The notes beneath the pieces are model-generated. The model did no database searches. It saw only the letters and a program-made list of their open reading frames with translations, and was not told the DNA's origin. Shown here in pieces: positions 15,716 through 23,524 of a stretch of DNA of 24,755 nucleotides (its first letter is position 1; every line of letters begins with the position of its first letter). Source of the stretch: CAYLPJ01 sp964385465 (GTDB lineage: Bacteria; Planctomycetota; Phycisphaerae; SM23-33). The translations under genes were made by a program, and so were the position numbers. Where the stretch lies: the NCBI GenBank assembly GCA_964385465.1, contig CAYLPJ010000075.1, positions 1 to 24,755 of the forward strand. The letters are read 5' to 3'.

Positions 15716-16932
15716 GCGCAAGCGACCCCCCTCTGCTGCTGCTTGCCGGCGGGGCGACCGGCGAGTACCTCGCCGAGCGCCTCGGCCCCGACGCGTGCCT
15801 CCACGTCCCCCGCCCCTACGCCGGTCTGGCCGAGATGGCCGATCGAACCTGGCCTACCGTCGTCCTCGCCGACGACGGCAAGGAGTTCCCCGGGCTCTGC
15901 CGCGCCGCCCGCCGCCTCCAGCCGGAAGCGAGGCTGCTGGGTATCTGCGGCCCGGCCGGCGAGCCGCGCCTTCGGCCCCTGCGCCCGCGCCCTCTGGACG
16001 ATTACTTCATCGAGCCGCTGACCGCCCGCGAGGTCGCCGGGCTCCTGGGCGCAGGGCCTCCTCGCGGGGAAGAGGCGCCTGCAGCCTTGGCGTCCCGCGA
16101 CGCCGGCGAGGCCTTCGCCGACCTGGTGCATGCCGCCCGGACCGTCGCCGGACTGGAGCGCCACCTCGTCGGCACCGTCTCGCGGCGGGTCGGCGGGCCC
16201 GTCGCCTGGCTCGATGCCGACCGCGTCGACGGCGGAAGCCAGACGCTGCTGGTCGGCGACGGCAGGACGCCGAGGGTGCTCGTGCCCCGCGGCGCCCTCC
16301 GTCTCGGGTCCGAGGCGGAGGCCTATCTCCAGGCCGTCCAGCAGTCCCTGCCCGCCTTGCTGGACTCGGCGCGGCGGATGCAGCGCCTGCACCGGCTGTC
16401 GGTGACCGACCACCTCACGGGGGCGTCGAACCGCCGGCATTTCTACCGCCGGACGGACCAGATCCTCTTCCGCGCCGCGCGGGAGGGCTTCCGCGTGACG
16501 TTGCTGCTCTACGACATCGACGACTTCAAGCGGTACAACGACACCTACGGCCACGCCGCCGGCGACGAGATCCTGCGGGACACCGCCTCGCTGATGCGGC
16601 AGATCACGCGGGAGCACGACGTCGTGGCGCGGATTGGCGGCGACGAGTTTGCCGTCCTGTTCTGGGACGAGCAGCAGCGCAGCCCCGACAGCCAGCCGCC
16701 GGAGACCGCCTATGCCCTCGCCGATCGGTTCCGCCAGGCGGTGACCGCCCACCGCTTCCCCAGCCTCGGCCCCGACGCGACGGGGACGCTGACCATCTCC
16801 GGCGGGCTGGCATCCTATCCCGGAGACGGGCGCAACGTTCGCGATCTTCTCAGCCGAGCCGACGCCGCCCTGGCCAAGGCCAAGGCCTCCGGCAAGAACG
16901 CCATCCGCCTGATCGGCTCGGACGAGGAGTAG
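15712..16932 (+). CDS. Diguanylate cyclase with N-terminal pseudo-receiver
   Basis: A 406-residue soluble protein. The N-terminus (about 5-112) has receiver-like strands (TVVLADD, RLLGICG), but the conserved lysine before proline is glutamate (DYFIEPL), so it is probably not phosphorylated normally. A middle part (about 130-225) may be a reduced GAF-like domain; this is uncertain. The GGDEF domain (about 229-405) is complete: DHLTGASNRRHF, YDIDDFKRYNDTYGHAAGDE, GGDEF at 309-313 and the product-inhibition site RxxD at 300-303. It therefore should make c-di-GMP from two GTP. It overlaps the preceding acidic-tailed gene by 4 bp, and a hairpin separates it from the convergent porin gene. Confidence 0.92.
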   Translation: MSASDPPLLLLAGGATGEYLAERLGPDACLHVPRPYAGLAEMADRTWPTVVLADDGKEFPGLCRAARRLQPEARLLGICGPAGEPRLRPLRPRPLDDYFIEPLTAREVAGLLGAGPPRGEEAPAALASRDAGEAFADLVHAARTVAGLERHLVGTVSRRVGGPVAWLDADRVDGGSQTLLVGDGRTPRVLVPRGALRLGSEAEAYLQAVQQSLPALLDSARRMQRLHRLSVTDHLTGASNRRHFYRRTDQILFRAAREGFRVTLLLYDIDDFKRYNDTYGHAAGDEILRDTASLMRQITREHDVVARIGGDEFAVLFWDEQQRSPDSQPPETAYALADRFRQAVTAHRFPSLGPDATGTLTISGGLASYPGDGRNVRDLLSRADAALAKAKASGKNAIRLIGSDEE

Positions 16933-16959
16933 GCGGGCGCGGTCGGGCTGAAAAGGGAG

Positions 16960-16991
16960 CCGGCCGCCGGAAGAGGTCTCCCGACGGCCGG
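16960..16991. terminator. Hairpin between convergent cyclase and porin genes
   Basis: CCGGCCGCCGG (16960-16970) pairs with CCGACGGCCGG (16981-16991) except for one mismatch, with a 10-nt loop. It stands between two converging genes and could serve both. There is no T-tract. Confidence 0.5.
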
Positions 16992-17036
16992 TGAGGGGCA
17001 AACGGCTCGTCCTGATGGAAGCGCGGTCGCTTCGGG

Positions 17037-18344
17037 TCAGAACTTCCAGACGATATCCACCTGCGTCCTGACCACGTCGCAGTTGCCGCTGACGTCCACG
17101 ACGGGGCGGGTCCAGTAGACCTTGCCGGCGAGGGTCAGGAAATCGGTGAGGTTGTAGACGCCCTTGAAGACGTGGCCCTTGCGGTTGGCGTAGCCGAAAT
17201 CGCTGTCGCCGAAGCCGCCGGCGATGGCGTTCGCCTCGATGTATGCGTACTTGTACCCCACGGACCAATCGCCCTTCTTCTTGTTCTGGCCGACCTTCAT
17301 GCCGACGGCGAGGGCGCAGTTCTGGTTCCGCCAGCCGACCTGGTCGTCCCGCTCGTGGCAGTTGTAGATCCAGTCGAGATAGCCGGCCATGGGCAGGTCG
17401 AAGGCCCGGAACTTGATCTTGTTGATCACGTTGACCATGCCGAAGCCGCGGGCGGCGAGGCGGTCGGTGCCGCCGAACGAGAACTCGTCGTTGCCGTAGG
17501 CGTTGGTGTAGGCCACGTCGTAGTGGTCGAAGTCATACCACGCGGCGGCGAACGTGTACTTGATGTCCTTGGCGATCTTGACGTGCACGCCGCCCTGGTA
17601 GGTGACCAGGATCGCGTCGCGGAGGGTGTACGGAACGGCGTCCGAACCGGTGGGCGACTCGAAGTTCTCCGAGAGGATCCAGTAGCCGAAGTTGGCAAAC
17701 GGCGTGATGTTGCCGCACTCGGGCGCATACTGGAGCCACACGCCCTCGGGGTTGACGTCCTTGTCCCAGACCATGTCCGTGTAGACCAGCGGGTTGGGAA
17801 CCTTACCGCCCATCACCGTCAGGCCAGGGAGGCAGTTCGGCGCGTACTTGACGTACGCCCGGTCGATCCAGATGTTCTTGGTGCTGAAGTTGTTCGTGAA
17901 CGTCTGGTTGGTCGACGTCGGGTCGCTGCTGGACCCGCTGGCCAGGCGGAAACCGACCAGCATCTGATCGTCCAGCCAGGTCTTCGTGAACCCGAACCGC
18001 AGGCGGAACCGCAGGCGGTTGCGGTCCTTCGTGTCACTGTCGCAATCGCTCAAGCAGTCGTTCTGGTACCGCAGACGCAGGTCGCCTTGGAACTTCAGGT
18101 TCTCCAGCCAGCCCGGGCAGCTCCGCTCGGCCGCGTCGGCTCCCATGCCCTTGGCGACCTCGGCCAGGGAGACCTTCTGCTCGGCAACCTGCGACTCCAG
18201 TTCCGCCAGGCGGTTGTTCTGGTCCCGGATCCGCGCCTTCAGCGCCTCGATCGTGGTCTTCACGTCACCATCGTCGGACGCCGCCAGCGCCGCGCTGCCG
18301 AACAGCAGCAGCACCAACATCGTCAGCATGAGGATTCTCTGCAT
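17037..18344 (-). CDS. Putative outer-membrane porin (Porin_5-like)
   Basis: A 435-residue exported beta-barrel protein. A signal peptide (about 1-22, MQRILMLTMLVLLLFGSAALAA) is followed by a short coiled coil (about 28-65, EALKARIRDQNNRLAELES) and then the barrel. The barrel opens KFQGDLRLRYQND, typical of the Porin_5 family, shows alternating aromatic/polar strands and ends with phenylalanine (VDIVWKF), as outer-membrane barrels usually do. An upstream in-frame start exists, but ATG at 18344 has AAAGGAG upstream and gives a proper signal peptide. The coiled coil may reach the wall, as in SLH- or Lpp-like anchoring. Substrate unknown. Neighbouring sulfatase and hydrolases suggest uptake of breakdown products, which is inference. 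Confidence 0.85.
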   Translation of the reverse strand: MQRILMLTMLVLLLFGSAALAASDDGDVKTTIEALKARIRDQNNRLAELESQVAEQKVSLAEVAKGMGADAAERSCPGWLENLKFQGDLRLRYQNDCLSDCDSDTKDRNRLRFRLRFGFTKTWLDDQMLVGFRLASGSSSDPTSTNQTFTNNFSTKNIWIDRAYVKYAPNCLPGLTVMGGKVPNPLVYTDMVWDKDVNPEGVWLQYAPECGNITPFANFGYWILSENFESPTGSDAVPYTLRDAILVTYQGGVHVKIAKDIKYTFAAAWYDFDHYDVAYTNAYGNDEFSFGGTDRLAARGFGMVNVINKIKFRAFDLPMAGYLDWIYNCHERDDQVGWRNQNCALAVGMKVGQNKKKGDWSVGYKYAYIEANAIAGGFGDSDFGYANRKGHVFKGVYNLTDFLTLAGKVYWTRPVVDVSGNCDVVRTQVDIVWKF

Positions 18345-18480
18345 CCTTTCACTCCTTTCCCGTTCCTGGGATCTGCCGGCCTCGCGGACGGCCGCTACCT
18401 TGCTCACCCCGCCGAGCCGCCTCGGCAGGGACCCTTGATCGTCATGGCGTCGCCCCCGGCCGAAACCCCCGGCCGGGGAG

Positions 18481-18500
18481 CGCAGGCGGACCCGCCTGCG
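18481..18500 (-). promoter_or_regulatory. Perfect hairpin in the porin leader
   Basis: CGCAGGCG (18481-18488) pairs with CGCCTGCG (18493-18500) around a 4-nt loop. A second hairpin, CCCCGGCC/GGCCGGGG (18454-18461 and 18471-18478), lies just downstream. They could stabilise the mRNA or act as an attenuator. Confidence 0.35.
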
Positions 18501-18612
18501 GCCAAGTCCTGATGCCCTGTATCGGTCCCCGGAGCCTGAGAAGTTTACCGAATTGGTATATCCCGTTCAGAACGCGCAAACGTCACATACCGTGTGGATG
18601 TGGAGATTTACA

Positions 18613-18671
18613 GAACCTTAACGGTTCCTTAATGACACAGCGGCCTCGCCATGAAAGGTTAGCCCAACCTT
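18613..18671. promoter_or_regulatory. Paired inverted repeats and 11-bp direct repeat upstream of porin
   Basis: GAACC-N5-GGTTC (18613-18627) and AAGGTT-N5-AACCTT (18655-18671) are perfect inverted repeats with the same spacer length. On the minus strand TTAAGG occurs twice with an 11-bp period (18632-18627 and 18621-18616), a spacing used by OmpR/PhoB-type regulators. Likely a regulator-binding region; which regulator is unknown. Confidence 0.35.
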
Positions 18672-18755
18672 CACATAGTGGATCGTTCGTGAACTTACCC
18701 CGCGCACAGCCCCTGTGGGGTGCCCACCTGCCCCCTGCCTGACAACCAGGCCGAG

Positions 18756-20849
18756 TCAGTCCCCCAGTTCAACGATCGCCTTGATCACCTTGCCGGTGAA
18801 GGCGTTGGGCACCTCGTAGTCGCCGACGGCTCCCTTGAGGTCCCGACCGACCTGGAGCCCGTCGAGGGGCATCTCGGAGATCGGGCCCGGCGCCTTGGCC
18901 GTGGCGACCTCGCGCCCGTCGACGGAGACCGCCATTTTCCCGTCCGCCCCCAGGCGTCCGACGACGACGCACGGGCCGGCGGGAAGCTTCCCGGTCGCCT
19001 CGGCCCGCGTGAGCCGGCCGCGGTCGCGAACGGCCAGGGCGGGCCGGCCCTTGGCGATGGCCAGCGCGTAGCCCAGCGAACTGCCCCCCTGGGCCAGCAG
19101 CACGCCCTCGCCGGTGGCGGCGAGGTGAACGGTGACCGTCACGGCCTTGCCGGCGACGCGGGGGCACTTCTCGCGGGGCAGGCTGTCCCCGCCCTTGAGC
19201 TCGAACCGCGTGGCCTTGGAGCCGACGTCCTTGCTCGCCCGCCGCCGGCGGCGACCGGGCCATGGCAGCACGTTCGTCCGCTTCGCCCAGGTCTCCCACG
19301 CCGCGGCCATCTTCGCCAGGCGGTCGGGGTGCTTCTCGGCCAGGTCGTGAAGCTCGGTGCGGTCGGCCTCCATGTCGTAGAGTTCCCACGGTCCGCCGCG
19401 GCCCTTGGCGACGAGCTTCCACTTGCCCTCCCGCATCGCCCGGTTGCCCTCGTGCTCCCAGTACAGCGCCTGGTCGCGGTCGACCGGTTCGCCGGCGAAC
19501 GCGCCGCGCAGGCTCACGCCCTCCATGGGCTGGACGTCCTGGCCGGCCCGCCGGCGGGGATACTCGGCCCCGGCAAGGTCCACGCAGGTGGCCATGATGT
19601 CGATCAGGTGCGCCTGCTGGTGCCGCAGCTCGCCGCGGGCGCCGACCCCCGCCGGCCAGTGGACCACCAGCGGCGTGGCGATCCCGCCCTCGTGCACCCA
19701 GTGCTTGTACCGCCGGAACGGCGTGTTGGACGCGTTGGCCCAGCTCAGTCCGTAGCTTGCGAACGAGCTGTCGGTCCCCAGCGTCCCGCCGCGTTTCCGC
19801 TCGAAGCCCCACGGGCCGCCCTCGGCGCAGCCGCCGTTGTCGGCCAGGAAGAGGATCAGCGTATCCTCCAGCCGACCGGCCTTCTTCAGCGCGTCGACGA
19901 TCCGCCCGATGCCCTGGTCCATGCGGTCGATCTGGGCGGCGTAGACGGCCATGCGGAGGCCCATCTCCTCCCGCTTGTCGGCGGGGACCTTCTTCCAGGC
20001 GTCGGCGGCGTTGTCGCGGGGAGTCATTTCCCATGACGCCTTCACCAACCCCATGTCGATCATGCGCTTATGCCGCTCGGCGCGGAGGGCGTCCCAGCCG
20101 CCCGCGTACCGCCCGCGGTAGCGGTCGATGGTCTCCTTCGGCGCGTGCAGGGGCCAATGCGGGGCGGTGTAGGCGACGTAGAGGAACAGCGGGTCGTCGG
20201 GGCGTTTGGCCTGGTGGTCGGCGATGAACGTCGCGGCGCGGTCGCTGATGGCATCGGTGTAGTAGAAGCCCTCCGGCGGGTCGATCTGCGTATTGCCCTC
20301 GGTCAGCGTCCCCGGCGTCCAGAAGCTCCCCGCCCCGGTGATCGTGCCGAAGAAGCCATCGAAGCCCCGCTGCTGCGGCCAGTTATGCTTGGGCCCGTCG
20401 GGGCCGGTGAACCGCGTCACGTGCCACTTGCCGCTCATGTACGTCCCGTACCCCGCCGGGGCGAGAACCTCGGCGATCGTCACGCACCGCCCGTTGAGGT
20501 CCCCCCGGTAGCCGTCCGTCCCGCGGTCCTGCATCATGTGACCCACGCCGGCCTGGTGGGGGTACAGGCCCGTCATCAGGCAGGCACGCGTCGGGCAGCA
20601 CCGCCCGGTGTTGTAGAACTGCGTGAACCGCACGCCACCCGCCGCCAGGCGGTCCAGCACCGGCGTGCGGATCTCTCCGCCGTAGCAGCCGATGTCCGAG
20701 AAGCCCATGTCGTCGGCCATGATGAGCACAATGTTCGGCCGGGGGGCCTGCTCCGTCGCGGCGGCAGGCAGCAACCTGCCCCCAACGGCCGCCCCGGCGA
20801 GGATGCCCGCGGACCTGAGGAACTCGCGCCGTGTCGTTCGCCTGGACAT
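18756..20849 (-). CDS. Tat-exported type I sulfatase with C-terminal lectin-like domain
   Basis: A 697-residue secreted sulfatase that removes sulfate esters, probably from polysaccharide. The twin-arginine signal is RRTTRREFLRSAG, ending near residue 32. The alkaline-phosphatase-like fold begins RPNIVLIMADDMGFSD, giving the metal aspartates D46 and D47. The formylglycine signature is C84-C-P-T-R88, then ACLMTGLYPHQAG. Further metal and substrate motifs are GKWH, APHWPLH and LADNGG. After the sulfatase domain (to about 530) comes a polybasic linker and about 150 residues that look like a jelly-roll/LamG-type domain. The active-site cysteine must be matured by FGE or anSME, not encoded here. 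ATG at 20849 follows GGAGAAGAGG. The porin gene lies downstream on the same strand. Confidence 0.94.
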   Translation of the reverse strand: MSRRTTRREFLRSAGILAGAAVGGRLLPAAATEQAPRPNIVLIMADDMGFSDIGCYGGEIRTPVLDRLAAGGVRFTQFYNTGRCCPTRACLMTGLYPHQAGVGHMMQDRGTDGYRGDLNGRCVTIAEVLAPAGYGTYMSGKWHVTRFTGPDGPKHNWPQQRGFDGFFGTITGAGSFWTPGTLTEGNTQIDPPEGFYYTDAISDRAATFIADHQAKRPDDPLFLYVAYTAPHWPLHAPKETIDRYRGRYAGGWDALRAERHKRMIDMGLVKASWEMTPRDNAADAWKKVPADKREEMGLRMAVYAAQIDRMDQGIGRIVDALKKAGRLEDTLILFLADNGGCAEGGPWGFERKRGGTLGTDSSFASYGLSWANASNTPFRRYKHWVHEGGIATPLVVHWPAGVGARGELRHQQAHLIDIMATCVDLAGAEYPRRRAGQDVQPMEGVSLRGAFAGEPVDRDQALYWEHEGNRAMREGKWKLVAKGRGGPWELYDMEADRTELHDLAEKHPDRLAKMAAAWETWAKRTNVLPWPGRRRRRASKDVGSKATRFELKGGDSLPREKCPRVAGKAVTVTVHLAATGEGVLLAQGGSSLGYALAIAKGRPALAVRDRGRLTRAEATGKLPAGPCVVVGRLGADGKMAVSVDGREVATAKAPGPISEMPLDGLQVGRDLKGAVGDYEVPNAFTGKVIKAIVELGD

Positions 20850-21169
20850 CCTCTTCTCCCGCGCCCCAAGGGCGCCGTTGATGCTCGCGATCGGGCAGCC
20901 GGACCGGATGTGTCGGTTCTGTCCACCCTTGGCACAATGGACACACCGGAGCCGCTTTCCACCTAAGTTTATGTAATTTATATATTTACATTGTGTCCCG
21001 CCGGTGTCCGGGGCTCGGGGTGCGGGACAGGGTGTCCAGAGTATGGGCATGCCGGGTGATCCCCGTATGCCCTCGCCCGAGCTCAGGAGGCCGGCCGGCT
21101 TCTGCAAATCTCAAAAGGCAGCTTTCCGATTTCACGCCCCGCGGGAGGGCGGGCCGATCCCGGCGGGCG
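20850..21169. promoter_or_regulatory. Upstream region of the sulfatase with AT-rich palindrome
   Basis: 320 bases without a gene. An AT-only island with a 21-bp inverted repeat (arms ATGTAA/TTACAT, 20971-20991) lies about 125 bp before the sulfatase start. CACAATG (20933-20939) and CATTGTG (20989-20995) form a further perfect 7-bp inverted pair about 50 bp apart. This is the only such AT-rich block in the 2 kb around and is likely the sulfatase promoter/operator. A weak hairpin GGGCAT/ATGCCC (21045-21072) may terminate the upstream hydrolase gene. Confidence 0.5.
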
Positions 21170-21931
21170 CTACAGCTTGCCGCGGCGGACGGACCGCAGG
21201 ACCTTGTTGACGCTGTCGCCGTGCTTCCACTCGCAGAACCGCCACCAGTGGCGCATATCCTGCGGCGGGGCGAGTTCGGCGGTGATCTCCTCGTCGCTCC
21301 GGCCGGCCTCGGCGAGCTGGCGGCAGCGGTCGATCAACCAGTCGAAATACTCCAACCAACGCTCCAACGTGGATTTATCGCCAAGCGGCCCGTGGCCGGG
21401 GATCATCACGGCCGGGTCGAGGTCGATCATGTGACGGTAGGTCCGCCGCAGCATTCCGGCGGTTTCTTCGTTGAGTCCGCGAGTCAGCGGGATCAGCCCC
21501 CAGCCGAAGATGTCGCCGACCAGCAGCACGCGGTCGTCGGGCAGCCAGGCGATGCAGTCCTCCTCGGTGTGGCAACCGGGCATGGGCTGCCAGTGGAGGC
21601 GGCGTTTCGTGCCCTCGAACCACCGCCCGTCCTCGCCGGCGGGCGCGGTGCGCTGGTTGACGATCTCCGCACCGAACTCCCGCTGGAACACGGGGTTGAG
21701 CACCACATGGTCGTAGTGCGTATGCGTGTTGAGCACGGTACGGACGGGCTTGTCGCCGAGGGTCGCCCGCACGGCGGCGAGCACGTCGGCCTCGGTGTCC
21801 GGCTGCTCCAGCGTATCGACGACGATCCCGTGATCGCCCATGTCGATCCACGTAATGTTGTCGACTTCCTGTCGCACGCCGATCCCGTCGGCGACCTCGA
21901 TGATCTTCGGCGTCTCGGCATCGGTGGGCAT
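21170..21931 (-). CDS. Metallo-beta-lactamase-fold hydrolase
   Basis: A 253-residue soluble metallohydrolase. The zinc motif is H70-T-H72-Y-D74-H75; other likely ligands are H121 (PGCHTEED), D140 (LLVGDIFG) and H180 (IPGHGPLG). There is no signal peptide, so it should be cytoplasmic. The long C-terminal helical part (about 190-253, WLEYFDWLIDRCRQLAEAG) resembles that of the quinoprotein-relay/SoxH-like or glyoxalase II-like groups, but the substrate cannot be named. ATG at 21931 was preferred over an upstream in-frame start because AAAGGA lies 5 nt before it. It follows the PQQ-type gene by 100 bp on the same strand and may share its transcript. Confidence 0.88.
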   Translation of the reverse strand: MPTDAETPKIIEVADGIGVRQEVDNITWIDMGDHGIVVDTLEQPDTEADVLAAVRATLGDKPVRTVLNTHTHYDHVVLNPVFQREFGAEIVNQRTAPAGEDGRWFEGTKRRLHWQPMPGCHTEEDCIAWLPDDRVLLVGDIFGWGLIPLTRGLNEETAGMLRRTYRHMIDLDPAVMIPGHGPLGDKSTLERWLEYFDWLIDRCRQLAEAGRSDEEITAELAPPQDMRHWWRFCEWKHGDSVNKVLRSVRRGKL

Positions 21932-22031
21932 GAAGGTCCTTTCGGTCCAGTGCGCACGTTGACCATCCACGCCGGCGGCGCGGATGCCCCCGTCTCTCTC
22001 GGCCGGACCGGCGGCGGACCGCGACCGGCGG

Positions 22032-23282
22032 CTACTTCGCCTCGACGTCCAGGCAGATCATCTTGTGCTGGTCGCGGATGACCAGCTTGCCTTCGGACAG
22101 CGCCAGCGGCGCCCAGATCTCCCGCCCGCCGAGCAGCGGCTTGGTCGAGGCGAGTTCCTTGTATTCCTTCGGCGAGGGCTCGATCAGGTGCAGCGAGCCC
22201 CGCTTGCCGTCGATGATCCAGATCATGCCGTCGGCGACCATCATGTGCCCGCGCTCGAAGTTCGCCTTCCGCCCGGTCTTCCACACCACCTTGCCGTCGA
22301 GGTCCATGCAGATCATCCCGTCGCGGGCGCTGTTGGAGTTGCTGTTGGCGTACAGGTAGCCGTCAATCAGCATCGCGGGGTTCATCTGCGAGTTGCACTC
22401 GTCGCTCTTCCACAGCTCGGAGGCCTCGAACGACTCGCCGGACCTGGTCACCTTGATCATCGCGCTGCCGGCCTTGTACCCGCCGGTGATGAAGACCCGC
22501 CCGTCGCCGATCGGCGTGGCATTGGGGATCGGCCACTTGCAGAACCAGCCCGTGTACCGCCAGAGCACCTTGCCCGTGGCCGCCTCGACGCCGCAGACCA
22601 CCTTCGACCCCGAGATCATCAGCACCTGCTCGACCCCGCCGAGCGTGATCAGCCGCGGCGAGACGTACTCCATCTTCGCCAGCGGCTCGCTCCGCCAGAT
22701 CTCCTTGCCCGTCGCCCGCTCCAGGCACACCAGGCCCGCCTCGCCGGTCTGCGGGGCCAGGATCACCGCGTCGTCGCGGTACGGCAGCGGGGACTGCGCC
22801 ACCCCCCAGCGGGGCACGCGGCCGGTGCCGAAGTCCGTCATCAGGTTCTTCGTCCACACCACCTTCTGCGTGGACTTGTCGAAGCAGTGCACGTGGCCGA
22901 GCCGACCGACCGTGATGATGTGCTTATCATCCACCATCGGCGTGGACCGCGAACCCTCGTGCGAGACCCGCCCGCCGGCGGGGTAGGAGTGGTTCCACAG
23001 CTCCTTGCCCGACTCGACGTCGAAGACGCGGAGCGCCTCGCCACGCTGGTCCGGGCGGTCCAGGATGTACACCTTCCCGTCGTAGATCGCCGCCCCGCCG
23101 TAGCCCTTGCCCACCTCGACCGTCCACAGCACCTTCGCCCCGTCGGCGGGGAACGAGCGGATCAGCCCCGTCTCGGGGGACACGTTCTTCCGGTCCGGCC
23201 CGTGGAACTGAGGCCAGTTCTCCGCTCCCGCCGCCAGCGCCATGGCCAGCACCATCGATCCCGTTATCAGCGCGTTGCGCAT
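22032..23282 (-). CDS. Secreted PQQ-type beta-propeller protein
   Basis: A 416-residue exported protein with a signal peptide (about 1-20, ending AAGAENW). The mature part starts WPQFHGPDRKNVSPETGL, the hallmark opening of a very common planctomycete family of PQQ-like propellers. Repeats of the form VLWTVEVG, ELWNHSYP, VVWTKNL, EIWRSEP, VLWRYTG and VVWKTGR mark successive blades (seven to eight). Many of these proteins lack the residues needed to bind PQQ and may be structural, BamB-like or polysaccharide-binding, so no enzyme activity is claimed. AAGGAG lies 7 nt before the ATG at 23282. It is divergent from the TIM-barrel gene with 242 bp between them. Confidence 0.92.
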   Translation of the reverse strand: MRNALITGSMVLAMALAAGAENWPQFHGPDRKNVSPETGLIRSFPADGAKVLWTVEVGKGYGGAAIYDGKVYILDRPDQRGEALRVFDVESGKELWNHSYPAGGRVSHEGSRSTPMVDDKHIITVGRLGHVHCFDKSTQKVVWTKNLMTDFGTGRVPRWGVAQSPLPYRDDAVILAPQTGEAGLVCLERATGKEIWRSEPLAKMEYVSPRLITLGGVEQVLMISGSKVVCGVEAATGKVLWRYTGWFCKWPIPNATPIGDGRVFITGGYKAGSAMIKVTRSGESFEASELWKSDECNSQMNPAMLIDGYLYANSNSNSARDGMICMDLDGKVVWKTGRKANFERGHMMVADGMIWIIDGKRGSLHLIEPSPKEYKELASTKPLLGGREIWAPLALSEGKLVIRDQHKMICLDVEAK

Positions 23283-23394
23283 CGTATCGCTCCTTGTCCT
23301 TCGTTTGTCCTTCCGCGGCGGACACGGCCGCGGCGCATGATTGAACGCAGCCCGGCCGGCGAAGTTCCCGCCGGCGGCCGGGGCCGGCGGCCGC

Positions 23395-23400
23395 AGTATA
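23395..23400 (-). promoter_or_regulatory. -10 box of the PQQ propeller gene
   Basis: TATACT on the minus strand, within GGTATACTG, about 113 nt before the ATG. A weak GATGCG lies 17 bp upstream. Confidence 0.35.
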
Positions 23401-23524
23401 CCCGATTCCCGCCGACGCGCATCGACGGTTTGTCGGTCCCGCCCCGCGCTTCCCCGCGCTTGCCCCGGACCGCCGCGGCGTCTGCGCTGTTCAATCAACA
23501 GATCAGCGAACAAGGAGCCGACGA

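Larger units (their letters stand above)
18345..18755. promoter_or_regulatory. 410-bp upstream region of the porin gene
   Basis: No gene is seen. The part nearest the porin start holds two GC-rich hairpins (18454-18478 and 18481-18500), likely within the 5' leader. The part at 18540-18690 is unusually AT-rich and holds two inverted repeats and an 11-bp-spaced direct repeat, listed separately. A minus-strand promoter probably lies near 18550-18590 (GATATA), but I could not fix it. Confidence 0.5.

Noticed and set aside
15208..17268. 686-codon minus-strand frame opposite the cyclase operon
   Set aside because: It overlaps the GGDEF gene and the porin C-terminus in the wrong frame and shows no domain.
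18345..18540. c-di-GMP-I riboswitch before the porin (ACAGGGCA string on the minus strand)
   Set aside because: Only this short string matches; the other conserved blocks and receptor helices are missing, and the following hairpins do not fit the class.
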